Assembly: GCA_023249405.1 (NCBI GenBank) | Contig: JAHFCR010000003.1 | Location: forward strand, 1 to 64,000 | Reading direction: 5' to 3' | DNA: 64,000 nt | Origin: Peptococcaceae bacterium | Lineage (GTDB): Bacteria; Bacillota; DSM-12270; Thermacetogeniales; Thermacetogeniaceae | The notes under the pieces: model-generated | Seen by the model: only the letters and a program-made list of their open reading frames with translations | What the model was told of the DNA's origin: nothing | Database searches by the model: none | Translations under genes and position numbers: made by a program | Shown: piece by piece, positions 27,184-37,967 of the stretch | Numbering within the stretch: position 1 is the first letter of the stretch | How the letters are laid out: every line of letters begins with the position of its first letter

Positions 27184-27693
27184 CTAATTGATCTTGCGCA
27201 TCGTCACCCAGGAGATCCACGTCTCGGATGGGAGTGTCACCGGATCGTCATGAACGCCGCAGGCAATCTTGACCCATTTCGCTCCTACCGGCGCAAAGAC
27301 CAGGCCGCCGTAACGCCGGAATTCTGTAGTGGAAACAAATTTCAAGTGACTTTCGCCCAGATACCGCCATTGATCATCCATAAAAAAAGCCATCAACCGC
27401 AAGGGCACATCCGGTCTGGCCGTTTTCATCCAGGCCGCCAGTTCCCAGACAACATCATCCGAATGCACCTCGATACTGTAGCACTGATTCTGGACAATTC
27501 CCGTGAAGCTTGCAACATAGCTTGTATTGCTCACCTTTACGGAATGGTTGCCGATAACAGCATGATCAGCACTCCATTCCAGCCTCGTTCCCGCGTCGCC
27601 GTTGACCTGCACCCAGCCCATCGGGAACTCGTAATCTGCCGCCTCAATATCAAAAAATCCATTAAATACCAAATTCTTGCCTCTGCTCTGCAT
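27184..27693 (-). CDS. small CBM-like beta-sandwich protein, paralogue 2
   Basis: A 169-residue protein, first gene of the minus-strand glycan run. Same pattern as the protein at 22735-23250: NLVFNGFFDI, FPMGWVQVNGD, VWELAAWMKT, LKFVSTTEFRRYGGLV and IACGVHD. There is no signal peptide. It lies 17 nt before the free GT2, as the other copy lies 44 nt after the GT fusion. The fold guess (carbohydrate-binding jelly roll) rests on pattern only. The ATG at 27693 has a poor ribosome site (GGCAGGGCAAGAA). Confidence 0.7.
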   Translation of the reverse strand: MQSRGKNLVFNGFFDIEAADYEFPMGWVQVNGDAGTRLEWSADHAVIGNHSVKVSNTSYVASFTGIVQNQCYSIEVHSDDVVWELAAWMKTARPDVPLRLMAFFMDDQWRYLGESHLKFVSTTEFRRYGGLVFAPVGAKWVKIACGVHDDPVTLPSETWISWVTMRKIN

Positions 27694-27788
27694 TTCTTGC
27701 CCTGCCTCGCTACGCTCCTGTCATTCGGATGCTTATTCAGGTTCACTTTCCAAGAGCAAAGCCGCTCTATCGATTTGGGCGTTGTTCC

Positions 27789-27817
27789 TCAATAGATTGA
27801 CCGGATAATTTTTACAA
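27789..27817 (-). promoter_or_regulatory. putative sigma-A promoter of the glycan run
   Basis: On the minus strand, TTGTAA (27817-27812) is followed after exactly 17 bp by TATTGA (27794-27789), close to the housekeeping -35/-10 pattern. It lies about 100 bp upstream of the first gene of the long minus-strand glycan run. Only sequence similarity supports it. Confidence 0.4.
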
Positions 27818-27937
27818 TTACATAATATGCATGGAAAGAGGCAACTGTTCTGGAGCCAATATTCAGCTGTCGGCATTTCTCAAGGAGTTGAGATTGCCAA
27901 ACGATCTACCGCCTCTCTTTGGATTCTCCTATACCAG

Positions 27938-27966
27938 AACAAGAAACGAGGCCCCTCGGAGCCTCG
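27938..27966 (-). terminator. possible rho-independent terminator
   Basis: Minus strand reads CGAGGC-loop of 8-GCCTCG followed by TTTCTTGTT. The six-base-pair GC-rich stem and U-rich tail fit a terminator acting after the tRNA-Pro gene, about 120 nt downstream of it. The plus strand lacks a U tail. Confidence 0.45.
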
Positions 27967-28020
27967 CGTTGACAGTTAGCTATATAAAATACATCGTTGA
28001 CATAAAAGATTCGTGACAAA

Positions 28021-28041
28021 TTAAAAAGAGGAAAAGCCTCT
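28021..28041 (-). terminator. rho-independent terminator of tRNA-Pro
   Basis: Minus strand AGAGG-CTTTT-CCTCT followed by TTTTTAA, 27 nt after the CCA end of the tRNA gene. The short stem with a run of T residues is a standard tRNA-gene terminator. Confidence 0.6.
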
Positions 28042-28067
28042 ATGGGCTCTCCCTCTCGTTATCAACA

Positions 28068-28145
28068 TGGTCGGGATGACAGGATTTGAACCTGCGACCT
28101 CACGGTCCCGAACCGTGCGCTCTAGCCAAGCTGAGCTACATCCCG
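28068..28145 (-). tRNA. tRNA-Pro (anticodon CGG)
   Basis: The minus strand folds as a complete tRNA. Acceptor CGGGATG pairs with CATCCCG, D stem GCTC/GAGC, anticodon stem-loop ACGG-TTCGGGA-CCGT with anticodon CGG, and T arm with GGTTCGAATCC. The CGGGATG start is typical of tRNA-Pro. The discriminator is A (28071) and the CCA end is encoded (28070-28068). It reads CCG codons. Confidence 0.95.
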
Positions 28146-28378
28146 ACTGATTCGCAAGGCTTATTGTAATGTTTTTTTGACCAGCAGTCAAGGCAAACCT
28201 TCTTGATCCCGGTAAAGGGGCGACATTATCGCTGACTCTTGCCAGGCAAACCTTCTTGCCGGCTTCTTCTGCCCCAACCGCAGGGCGACGGCCGCCCCGT
28301 CTTTTCTTCCATATCCAAGACGCTTGCTTGGCCAGCACAGTGAGCAGTTTATAGGCTCTGATCCCTGCCAACAGTATT

Positions 28379-28540
28379 TTAAAGCCAGAACAGATCGCTG
28401 TGAGTTCCCGTCCGGGTCAGCACAAGGATGTCGTTTTCCAGCTTGTAGATGAGCAACCAGTCCGGTGTGATGCGTCATTCCCTATGCTTTGACCATATGC
28501 CGTAGCGGAAATTTCCGGGTTGCCTTCTCTTCGCCAACAT
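28379..28540 (-). pseudogene. fragment of a YafQ-family mRNA interferase
   Basis: The minus strand from 28474 to a TAA at 28379-28381 reads RITPDWLLIYKLENDILVL and then TRTGTHSDLFWL. That is the conserved C-terminal third of YafQ/RelE-type toxins (PDWLLIYK; TRTGxHSDLF). Immediately upstream a TGA (28477-28475) interrupts the frame where the family usually has Cys (REC-IxPDWLL). About 20 codons further on, the frame no longer resembles the family. No antitoxin gene is next to it. It is a decayed remnant, lying between tRNA-Pro and the broken SLH gene. The upstream boundary given is the nearest ATG in frame and is arbitrary. Confidence 0.65.
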
Positions 28541-28566
28541 CCAAACTGTAGCGTCTGGCTTGAAGG

Positions 28567-29868
28567 TCACTTACTCAAGACACTCAGCAGCTTGTAGATC
28601 ATCGCCGCCGCTTCCGCCCTGGTGGCGTTGGCCTGCGCGTCAAGCGTGCCGGGGGTCATGCCGGTGACGATACCCGTCTTGACAACCTGTTCCATTCCGG
28701 TAACAGCCCAGCCGCTAACCGTCGATCTGTCGTTGAAGTAATCCAGTTCAGTCCCGTTGACGGCAGGCGCCTTACTCCCCAGGGCCCTGGGGACCATCAC
28801 GGCCATCTGCTCCCTGGTGATCAAGGCATTCGGCGCAAACAGGCCATTGCCCGTGCCGGAAACCAGTCCTGGCGGCGTTGATGACACCATAGCACCAGTC
28901 ATTGGCAGTAACATCCGTGAAGGTACCGGCAGTTCCGACGGTGGAGAGACCGAGGGCCTTGACCAGCATGGCGGCAAACTCCGCCCTGGTGATGGATGCA
29001 TCTGGTTTGAATGTTCCGTCCGGGTAGCCGGAGATGATCCCCTTGCTGCTCAGATTGCTGATGGCGGCGTAGCCCCAGTAGGTGCTTGGGACGCCGGTTA
29101 CCGGGGTAGTGGTGCCGCCGCCGGAGGTGTAGGTGGCGGAAACCGGGCTGCCCCATAGCGCCACCTCCGTGTTGTACGCCTGGGCGTAGACGGTGGCTGC
29201 CTGGCTCAGGGTGAAACTATACGGGAGGGAGCTGAGGTAGACGGCGTCGCTCACCGACTGCGGATCACCGGCCAGGGAGTAGTAGACCGAGTCTCCAACC
29301 GAACGATCGGGATCGCTGATGGTTACCTGCAGTGGCACTGTACCGGATGAGGGAGCGATGCCGGGAGTGGAGACGGTGCCGCTGCCACCGCTGCCTTCCG
29401 CCACGAAGTTGGCTGTCAGGTTGATATCGCTTGCCGGCATGGTGAAATTGTGCACGCTGCCGGTGACCGTATTACCATCCGGTGTTGTCCAGTTACTGAA
29501 GGCGTAGCCGCTGGCGGGAGTGGCCGTCAACTGCATGGAAGACCCTGCTGCGTACGAGGGATACGTGCCGTTGCCGGTGACCGTGCCCGCTCCCGCCTGG
29601 TAGACATAGCCGCTGACGTCCTCCCAGCCGCCGAAGGTGTAGCCGTTATTGGTGAGGCCGTCCTCGTCCGCCACGGTCACGGTGGCGCCGGCGGCGTAGC
29701 TGGCGGTGGCCGGTGGCGCACCGCCGGCTCCGTTGGCCTCGTAGGTGACGCTGTAGGTCGGCGCCTGTACTATTGCCTGTGATATTCTCTTGATGGCGTT
29801 GTTGCCGGTGTCGGCGACGTAGACGTTGCCGCTGCTGTCCACCGCCACGCCATAAGGACTGTTCCCAG
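28567..29868 (-). pseudogene. truncated and frameshifted S-layer-homology protein
   Basis: Two overlapping frames make up one former cell-surface protein. The first frame begins with a single NHL-like repeat (YGVAVDSSGNVYVADTG). It continues with two InlB B-repeat/BACON-like segments (VTYEANGAGGAPPATASY, LTATPASGYAFSNWTTP) and a chitobiase-like SYTFTLSQAATVYAQAY-type segment, then SLH domain 1 and half of SLH 2. Near 28870, after GVINAA, the frame shifts, and GLVSGTGNGLFAPNALITR plus SLH 3 follow in another frame to 28567. About 8 nt seem to be missing compared with normal SLH spacing. The 5' end is also lost: an in-frame TAG lies about 20 nt before the NHL repeat, and no signal peptide exists. 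Confidence 0.75.
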
Positions 29869-29927
29869 AGCAGATTCTGCGCTATGTTAATTCCATTTAT
29901 CTTATTATCGATAATTAGCCTTGTTAT

Positions 29928-29955
29928 AGTAAAGAAGGCTTGGGCTGCGCCAAGC
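29928..29955 (-). terminator. probable terminator of the chemotaxis operon
   Basis: Minus strand GCTTGG-CGCAGC-CCAAGC followed by CTTCTTTACT, 12 nt after the stop of the last methyl-accepting protein gene. The stem is six pairs and the tail is moderately U-rich. Confidence 0.5.
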
Positions 29956-29966
29956 ACACTGCGGTT

Positions 29967-32324
29967 TTACCGCCGCCATCCTTTTTCGTTTGTTTGGTTA
30001 TCAAAACCGCTCTGCACGCCGGCTCCCGCCGCATCCTTCATCTGCGACTGCAGCATGCTTCTCAGCATCTGAATCATTTCGGGAGTGATGCCATCCGGCA
30101 GGCCTGAATCTGCCGCACTGAAGTCCTGCTTCTTTAATCTGAATTTAGTCAGCATCTGCTTGAGTTGCAGGGACTGGCCGGACAACTCCTCGCTGGCGGA
30201 GGCGGATTCTTCGGCGCTGGCCGTCACCTGCTGGGTCACCTGATCCACCTGGGACAAACCCTGGTTGACTTGGCCGATACCCTCGGCCTGCTCCCTGGAG
30301 GCGGAGGCGATCTCTCCGATCAGGTCGGTCACTTTGATAGACCCGGTCACGATCTCATCCAGAGCCTTGGAGGTGCCCTCGGCGATCTTGGCACCGGCCT
30401 CGGTCTTCTTGATGGATCCCTCGATCATCTCGGCGGTCTCTTTGGCGGCAGCAGCACTTCTCTGGGCCAGGTTCCTGACCTCTTCGGCCACCACGGTGAA
30501 GCCTTTGCCGTGCTTGCCGGCACGCGCCGCCTCCACGGCAGCGTTCAAGGCCAGGAGGTTGGTCTGGAAGGCGATCTCGTCGATCGCCTTGATGATCTTG
30601 GAGATGCTGGTCGCCGCTTCGTTGATTTCAGCCATGGCCCTGACCATGTTGCCCATCTCCCGGTTGCCCATCTCCGCGTTGATCCTGGCCTGGGTGGCCA
30701 GTTGATTGGCCTGGGTGGCGTTCTCGGCGTTCAGGTTGGTCTGGGAGGTCAGCTCGTGCATGGAGGCGGTGATCTCCTCCAGTGAGCTGGCCGATTCCGT
30801 GGCCGCCCGGGATAGGGACTGACTGGAATCGGAGACCTGGCGGGCGCCGGTGACCACCTGATCTACGGTCACCGCCACCTGGTTCAGGATATCGTTGAGC
30901 GACTTTAAGGTGGCGTTGAGATTCTCCTTGATTACGGCGTGATCTCCCTTGTAGTCACCGCGCATCTCGACGTCCAGATTGCCCCGGGCCATCTCCTGGA
31001 GGCACCCGGAGGCCTCGTTGACCGGTCTGATCACGGCCTCCAGGGTGGTGTTGACGCCCTCGACGATCTCATGGTAAGCACCCCGGAATTTGGCAGCATC
31101 GCCGCGCACCTGCAATTTTCCTTCCTGTGCTGCCTGCGTCAGCAGCTTCAGTTCAGTTTCCAAGCTTTTCAGTTCACCGATCATATTAGACAGGCTCTTG
31201 GCCAGGACGTCATTCTCGGACCTGATATTAACTTGAACTGAAAGGTCACCTTCGGCAATGCCTTGTGCCGCCTCGGCCATCTGATTGGTTGACTCAAAAA
31301 GCCTGATGAAGGCTGGTACCAGATTATCGTTCTCGCTCCTGCGGCCAATCTTTTTATATTCGTCGAGGTAACCAGTGTCGCCGTTGCTAACAGCATTTAC
31401 CACGTCGCAAACTCGTATCAGCCATTCGTTGACATTGTTGGCGGCCGTTTTTAAATCATCCCAGATCCCCGTGTAATCCCTTTCAATTTTAACGGTATGA
31501 TCATTTTCAGACATCTTGCCAAGGCATAGCATCAGATCGCCGATCGGATTGGCTATAGAATCGAACAGTTCGTTCATGCCCTGTACCATCTCTCTGTATA
31601 CTCCCTGAAACTCATCGGCGTTGCTGCGTTGCGTAAGATCTCCGAACGAGACGGCGTTAGTCATGGCGCCGATCTCTCCGATAACGCCGGTAATTGCCTC
31701 TATACAAGCGTTCAGGTTGTTCTTGATATCGTTGAAGTCGCCGTTATACTCCTCGGTGATCCGCTCCGGAATGTCCCCCCTGGAGATGCGCGCGATATAG
31801 GCGGCAGCAACATTGATGGGAAGCATCAGGGCATCCAGCATCTCATTGACGCTGCTCACCAGCAACTGGTAATCCCCCTCCGCCCCAACCTCGGCCCGCG
31901 CCGACAGTTCGCCGGCCTTGGCCCTGATCACCAGGTCCTGCACGGCCTGGAGAGCCAGCTTCTGGCCGGTGCGCTCCACAACGGTTTCCATGACCCCGGT
32001 GATCTCTCCCTTCGAATTATAGGTCAGAGCCGGCATGCACTCAAAAAAACATCTCTTGCCTTTAACCGTCGCCCAGGTTTCCACCGGAGATACCTCCCCG
32101 GTGGCCAGGGCCCTCTGCATAGCGCTGCTCTCAGATACGATCAGCGATAGAACAGGGGCGCCCTCAAGTTCATTCTTCTGCAGGCCTACCAGTTTCGCAA
32201 AGGCATCGTTGCCATAGACCACGTTTCCGTTAAGATCAGCCATAAAAACGGGCATGGGCAGCATGTCCACCGATAAACTGCCTTCGCCGCTTCCGCCAGC
32301 GTCCGCCTCTCTAGCCGCCGTCAT
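29967..32324 (-). CDS. soluble PAS/multi-HAMP methyl-accepting chemotaxis protein
   Basis: A 785-residue chemoreceptor without any membrane segment, so cytoplasmic. An N-terminal PAS domain ([20 protein letters not shown]) is followed by several HAMP-like units with the repeating pattern [42 protein letters not shown] and [17 protein letters not shown]. The classic MCP signalling hairpin follows, with tip [19 protein letters not shown]. Stacked HAMP units in soluble receptors relay signals from the PAS sensor. The ATG at 32324 has GGAAGGTGG eight bases upstream; a GTG four codons earlier is less likely. It is the last gene of the che run, and its ligand is unknown. Confidence 0.9.
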   Translation of the reverse strand: MTAAREADAGGSGEGSLSVDMLPMPVFMADLNGNVVYGNDAFAKLVGLQKNELEGAPVLSLIVSESSAMQRALATGEVSPVETWATVKGKRCFFECMPALTYNSKGEITGVMETVVERTGQKLALQAVQDLVIRAKAGELSARAEVGAEGDYQLLVSSVNEMLDALMLPINVAAAYIARISRGDIPERITEEYNGDFNDIKNNLNACIEAITGVIGEIGAMTNAVSFGDLTQRSNADEFQGVYREMVQGMNELFDSIANPIGDLMLCLGKMSENDHTVKIERDYTGIWDDLKTAANNVNEWLIRVCDVVNAVSNGDTGYLDEYKKIGRRSENDNLVPAFIRLFESTNQMAEAAQGIAEGDLSVQVNIRSENDVLAKSLSNMIGELKSLETELKLLTQAAQEGKLQVRGDAAKFRGAYHEIVEGVNTTLEAVIRPVNEASGCLQEMARGNLDVEMRGDYKGDHAVIKENLNATLKSLNDILNQVAVTVDQVVTGARQVSDSSQSLSRAATESASSLEEITASMHELTSQTNLNAENATQANQLATQARINAEMGNREMGNMVRAMAEINEAATSISKIIKAIDEIAFQTNLLALNAAVEAARAGKHGKGFTVVAEEVRNLAQRSAAAAKETAEMIEGSIKKTEAGAKIAEGTSKALDEIVTGSIKVTDLIGEIASASREQAEGIGQVNQGLSQVDQVTQQVTASAEESASASEELSGQSLQLKQMLTKFRLKKQDFSAADSGLPDGITPEMIQMLRSMLQSQMKDAAGAGVQSGFDNQTNEKGWRR

Positions 32325-32424
32325 AGTTAGCGCCACCTTCCAGTAACAAAATAGCCTGTTGTGCTCGATAAGATCCCGGAACCCGTCAGGTTTGTATCCA
32401 AATGCCCAAGAGCACAGTTATCAA

Positions 32425-33081
32425 CTATCCCTGGGTTATTTCGCTGATCAGAAAACGAGCCATCTCTTTAGCAAATTCGATCGGCATGATCTGCAATATT
32501 TCACTGTCGATAAGCCCTGCTACCAAAATCTTAAAGGCTATTCGAAGAAATTGCCCGTCCCCATCTTCAAGTATCGGGGAGAGGCTTCTGGATGCCCCAT
32601 CGAACAGCGGGAACTCCGGCGTCGAGATGATCACTTTTCTATTAAACATGAAGGACAACGAAGAGGCGGCAGAGCCCATCATCTGGTTCATTACCTCTGA
32701 CATGGCGCTCAGATGAGTCTCGTTAAATCTCTGAGCGCTAGCGTCAACACCGCTTCCCCCCATCATTAAATCCTCGATTACGACGGCGTCTTTCTTGTTA
32801 ATCACCAACAGGTTCTCACCCACAAACCCATCGGTATACCGTATTTTCATCACTATAAATGGTAGAGGACAACTCACCCTCAACAGTTTCCGAGTGGTAA
32901 TATGTAGTTCGGGGCTGGAAATCTCCACTTTTTTCTCTATCATTTTAGAAAGAGCTGTTGTCGCCGCTCCGACAACAATATTAGCCACTTCGCAGATAAC
33001 GTTCTTTTCCAGATCAGAGATATTTTCTGCTGCGGCATGGCTGTCTCTTCTGCTTTCATCTGAAGATAGCTTTTTATTCAT
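32425..33081 (-). CDS. CheC-type CheY-phosphate phosphatase-like protein
   Basis: A 218-residue CheC/CheX/FliY-family protein. The dephosphorylation motif, E-x2-N followed about 20 residues later by P, occurs twice: CEVANIVVGAATTALS...SSPE near the N-terminus and SEVMNQMMGSAASSLS...STPE near residue 120. Two motifs are typical of CheC and FliY. The protein lacks the C-terminal CheN/FliN domain of FliY. It lies directly downstream of cheY (about 100 nt) and with CheD nearby probably forms the CheC-CheD adaptation system of Gram-positive chemotaxis. Confidence 0.82.
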   Translation of the reverse strand: MNKKLSSDESRRDSHAAAENISDLEKNVICEVANIVVGAATTALSKMIEKKVEISSPELHITTRKLLRVSCPLPFIVMKIRYTDGFVGENLLVINKKDAVVIEDLMMGGSGVDASAQRFNETHLSAMSEVMNQMMGSAASSLSFMFNRKVIISTPEFPLFDGASRSLSPILEDGDGQFLRIAFKILVAGLIDSEILQIMPIEFAKEMARFLISEITQG

Positions 33082-33180
33082 GAATTGTCTTTACTCCTGT
33101 TCCTGCTGCCTGCCATTTTCCAACATAGAGGCAGGACATTAACTGTTTGCCATGTTTGCTCTTGCGAAAACTACAAATTA

Positions 33181-33549
33181 TTATTCCGGCAGATTCCTGG
33201 CCACTTTTCGCACCGCTTCCAGAACCTTGTCCGGCTTAAAGGGCTTGACGATAAAATCTAGCGCTCCGGCGGCAATTGCCTCTTTCATCACAAATTCCTG
33301 GCCCATGGCGGAGACCATAATGACTCTCGCCTGCGGATCTAATTCCCTGATCTCTTTAACGGCCTGGACACCGTCCATCTCAGGCATAGTCATATCCATG
33401 GTAACCAGATCAGGGCTGTGCTTTTTATAGGCTTCCACTGCCTCGATGCCGTTGGCGGCATGCCCGACCACCTCGTAGCCGGCGCTGCTTAATATTCGCT
33501 CCAGAGTAATCCGCATGAATGACGCATCATCCACTATCAATATTCGCAT
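33181..33549 (-). CDS. cheY: chemotaxis response regulator CheY
   Basis: A 122-residue single receiver domain: RILIVDDASFMR (acidic pocket), LVTMDMTMPEMDG with the phospho-acceptor Asp, VSAMGQ with the switch residue and the conserved Lys in VKPF. CheA phosphorylates it, and it then binds the flagellar switch or another motility target. The ATG at 33549 has GGAGG eight bases upstream; the open frame runs 29 codons further upstream without a site. It lies between cheB and the CheC-like gene, its likely phosphatase. Confidence 0.93.
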   Translation of the reverse strand: MRILIVDDASFMRITLERILSSAGYEVVGHAANGIEAVEAYKKHSPDLVTMDMTMPEMDGVQAVKEIRELDPQARVIMVSAMGQEFVMKEAIAAGALDFIVKPFKPDKVLEAVRKVARNLPE

Positions 33550-33636
33550 TCTGCCAACCTCCAAACTTTTATCAAATTCATATTTGAATGATCGATTATA
33601 ACCGGATTCAAGAGCATGATCATCAGCATCAAGCAC

Positions 33637-35149
<1,513 letters not shown>

Positions 35150-35275
35150 CGAACTACCATTGCCAAACTAAGAATATCACCGGCACGCTAGTCATGTTTC
35201 CGGTCATTTGGCCGCCCTTATAATGTTTGTGTAAACCGCAAGCTCCTGACAAAGCGTCATCCTCGCACTGAAAAA

Positions 35276-37912
35276 TCATCGCAGAGCACGCTTGAACAGC
35301 GTCTCGATATCCAGGATGAGCGAAACCAGGCCATCGCCCAGAATGGTCGCTCCCGACAGAAAATCCATGCCGCGAAATTCAGAGCCGAGCGGTTTGACAA
35401 CAATCTCCTGCTTATCGAGCACGCTTCTCACAGGCAGGGCCTTCAGGATGTGCTCCAATTCCAACACTATGATCATGCCCTCCCGGTAATCGATGGCACT
35501 GCTGTTCATGCCTAGAATCCGATCGATTGGGATCACCTGGATGACCTCGTCGCGTATCTTGATCATATCCGGTTTTCCCTTGATATTGACCCATTGCGAC
35601 CCTTCCGGCTTCAATATCTGCTTGATATTGAGCGTCGGAAGGATGTAGCGTTCGCCAAACACATCTACGATGGTTCCGTTGATGGTGGCTAAATTAATCG
35701 GGATTTTAAGGATAAAAGCGCATCCGCGCCCTGGGTCATTGGATATTTCTATCTTACCCCCGATATTGACTATCTCCGTTTCCACCACGTTCATGCCAAC
35801 CCCGCGTCCCGAAATGCTGTCTATGCTATCCTGGGTGGAAAAGCCGGGCAGGTATATGAGTTTTAATATCTCCTCATCGCTGTAATTTCGATTGGGATCG
35901 ACCAGGTTCTTCTCCTTCGCCTTTCTCCATAGCAGATCGATCTCCAAACCCCCGCCGTCGTCGGCGACTTCAATATACACAAAACCCCTCTTGTTGTATG
36001 CATTGATGCACACCTGCCCCTGCGCCTGTTTGCCGCGCGCCAGCCTCTCGCCGGCAGGCTCAATACCATGTGCTATGGCATTGCGTACCAGATGCATCAA
36101 CGGGTCCTGAATTCTTTCCACCACGCACCGGTCTATTTCAGTATCCTCACCGGATAAGTTAATGGCTATATCCTTGTCGAGTTCCTTGGCCACGTCACGT
36201 CCCACCCGCAACAGCTTCTGGAATGATTGCCTGAGCGATACCATCCGCAGAGACATTGCTATGGTCTGAATATCCTTGGTTATTCTCTCCATCCTGATAA
36301 TATTGTTGGAGAGTTTGCCGCTCAGCCTCGCCTCTGCCAGCAAGTCGCTGATCTCCTGTTTGTGAAGCGATTGGGTGATCAGCAGCTCTCCAAGCATATC
36401 GACCAGGCTGTCGACCTTTTGCTCCGGAATGCGGATAAACAGCTGGCCCTTCAGGTCAGCCTTGGATCCGGTTTGCTCATTGAGCGCCTCCACGACATTC
36501 TTGAGGCTCGCCTTCCCCTCTTTCAATGCCACCTGACCGAACTTGAGCCCCGGATAACTCTGGTGCTGTTTAGCTATCAGATAATCGATGTTTTCCGGGT
36601 TCACCACGCCCTTGGCAGCAAGGATCTCCCCTAATTTCAAATTATTTTGCCGTAGGCTGGGACCATCAGGAAGGCTTTCTGCCATTGTGCCGCCCGAGCA
36701 TTTGAACAGCAGATCAAGATGCCTATCGACATTCCCCAGATATTCCAGGCTGGAAGATAATGCGGTATCATCGCACAGTTCCTTCACCAAGGCCAGGGAC
36801 CTGATGATGATATCCAGGTATCGCTCATCCAGATTGTCTTTTCGCTTGAGGAAATTATCGATCAGCGTTTCCGTACCGGCTGAGATATTGTAAACGGTCG
36901 AATGATTGATATGGGCAGACAGCGTTTTCATGGTATGAAACCGCTGCCAGATGTCGTTGATCAGTTTTTCGTTGCCGAGGTCGGACACTATGTCCAGGCA
37001 GGCCAGTTCCGATAGGCAAACCTGGTTTCTTATTTCCCCGATGACAGCATCGGGGTATTCCCGCCCCACCATGCCGTCGCTTGCGGTATCGCTTTCAATA
37101 ATGCTATTTACAACATCGGCGATCTCCTGCTCATGAGTATAATGGTCCACTGTTATCTGATCGATTTCCGTAAGCGATGAATGGAGATCTTCCCGGATCT
37201 CTTCACCGGTTCTTGCAGATACGACTAAGGCCTTGATATCTGTGCCCTCAAAAACGAAGGAACCATTGTCAAATTCCTCTTTAGTGGGTTTGGCGGGACA
37301 AGATTTAACTATCTCAGCAGTTCGTTCCAACTCTTCGTATACCATCCACGCCCTGATAGTCCGGAAGACACAATCAGACGCCAGCTTGATGGTCACCGCA
37401 TAGGCGATGTAGCCCGATGAGGCCTTTCTCGTTATATAATCCAATTCGGAGGGGCCTGCCGTCAGATCGTTCTGCCGTACCTTGCCCGTCTCCCCAGAAC
37501 CATTTGCATCGCCAGTTGAGAGATTCTGCACGGCATATTGATCAAGCTGCTCCATGATCCCTGAACAATCAATGCCATCTTCGCTTCCAGTTCTCCCTAA
37601 CTGCTCGACGGCCTTTTCAATAAAATCGTGGCAGGCAAACAGCAACTGCACAATATTGGAATCAACGCTGATCCGGCCATCCCTGATCGACTGTAAAAGA
37701 TCTTCCATTCTATGAATGATCTCTGCTGAGTCCAAAAAACCGACTGTGGCAGTGGAACCTTTCATGGTGTGAAACGCCCGGAATATCGTATTGATAATAT
37801 CTTGATTTCCCAGGTCATTATCCAGCAGCAGGAGAGACTCATTAAGCAATTGCAGGTGCTCTCTCATATCTTCAAGATACAGGTCGAACAGCTCGATATC
37901 ATTCGTATCCAT
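35276..37912 (-). CDS. cheA: chemotaxis sensor histidine kinase CheA
   Basis: An 878-residue CheA. The HPt domain has phospho-His48 in FRAFHTMKGS. A second, degenerate HPt-like segment near residue 330 reads RFHTMKTLSAHI. Residues about 420-480 (KLGEILAAKGVV, then an LKFGQVALKEGK repeat) look like an MshEN/GspE-N type module. The dimerisation helices follow, then the ATPase (HLVRNAIAHGIEP, DDGGGLEIDLL, GRGVGMNVV) and a C-terminal CheW-like domain. It phosphorylates CheY and CheB in response to receptors. The ATG at 37912 starts exactly at the HPt domain; the frame runs nine codons upstream. No classical P2 CheY-docking domain is obvious. Confidence 0.93.
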   Translation of the reverse strand: MDTNDIELFDLYLEDMREHLQLLNESLLLLDNDLGNQDIINTIFRAFHTMKGSTATVGFLDSAEIIHRMEDLLQSIRDGRISVDSNIVQLLFACHDFIEKAVEQLGRTGSEDGIDCSGIMEQLDQYAVQNLSTGDANGSGETGKVRQNDLTAGPSELDYITRKASSGYIAYAVTIKLASDCVFRTIRAWMVYEELERTAEIVKSCPAKPTKEEFDNGSFVFEGTDIKALVVSARTGEEIREDLHSSLTEIDQITVDHYTHEQEIADVVNSIIESDTASDGMVGREYPDAVIGEIRNQVCLSELACLDIVSDLGNEKLINDIWQRFHTMKTLSAHINHSTVYNISAGTETLIDNFLKRKDNLDERYLDIIIRSLALVKELCDDTALSSSLEYLGNVDRHLDLLFKCSGGTMAESLPDGPSLRQNNLKLGEILAAKGVVNPENIDYLIAKQHQSYPGLKFGQVALKEGKASLKNVVEALNEQTGSKADLKGQLFIRIPEQKVDSLVDMLGELLITQSLHKQEISDLLAEARLSGKLSNNIIRMERITKDIQTIAMSLRMVSLRQSFQKLLRVGRDVAKELDKDIAINLSGEDTEIDRCVVERIQDPLMHLVRNAIAHGIEPAGERLARGKQAQGQVCINAYNKRGFVYIEVADDGGGLEIDLLWRKAKEKNLVDPNRNYSDEEILKLIYLPGFSTQDSIDSISGRGVGMNVVETEIVNIGGKIEISNDPGRGCAFILKIPINLATINGTIVDVFGERYILPTLNIKQILKPEGSQWVNIKGKPDMIKIRDEVIQVIPIDRILGMNSSAIDYREGMIIVLELEHILKALPVRSVLDKQEIVVKPLGSEFRGMDFLSGATILGDGLVSLILDIETLFKRALR

Positions 37913-37967
37913 TGATTTTGGCCCCTTTAACTTGTACATTTCCAGGCATCTTCACGTCGCCATTTTC

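Noticed and set aside
27831-28016. 61-codon plus-strand frame before the tRNA
   Set aside because: It lies across two terminator-like hairpins, has no ribosome site and no recognisable pattern.
28021-28371. Open frame on the minus strand across the tRNA-Pro gene
   Set aside because: The segment CSSAWLERTVRDREVAGSNP is the well-known false translation of a tRNA gene, so the frame is not a real protein.
28567-29001. A separate small SLH protein starting at 29001
   Set aside because: Its first 40 residues are out of frame with the SLH pattern; the real SLH residues continue directly from the overlapping upstream frame, so it is one broken gene.
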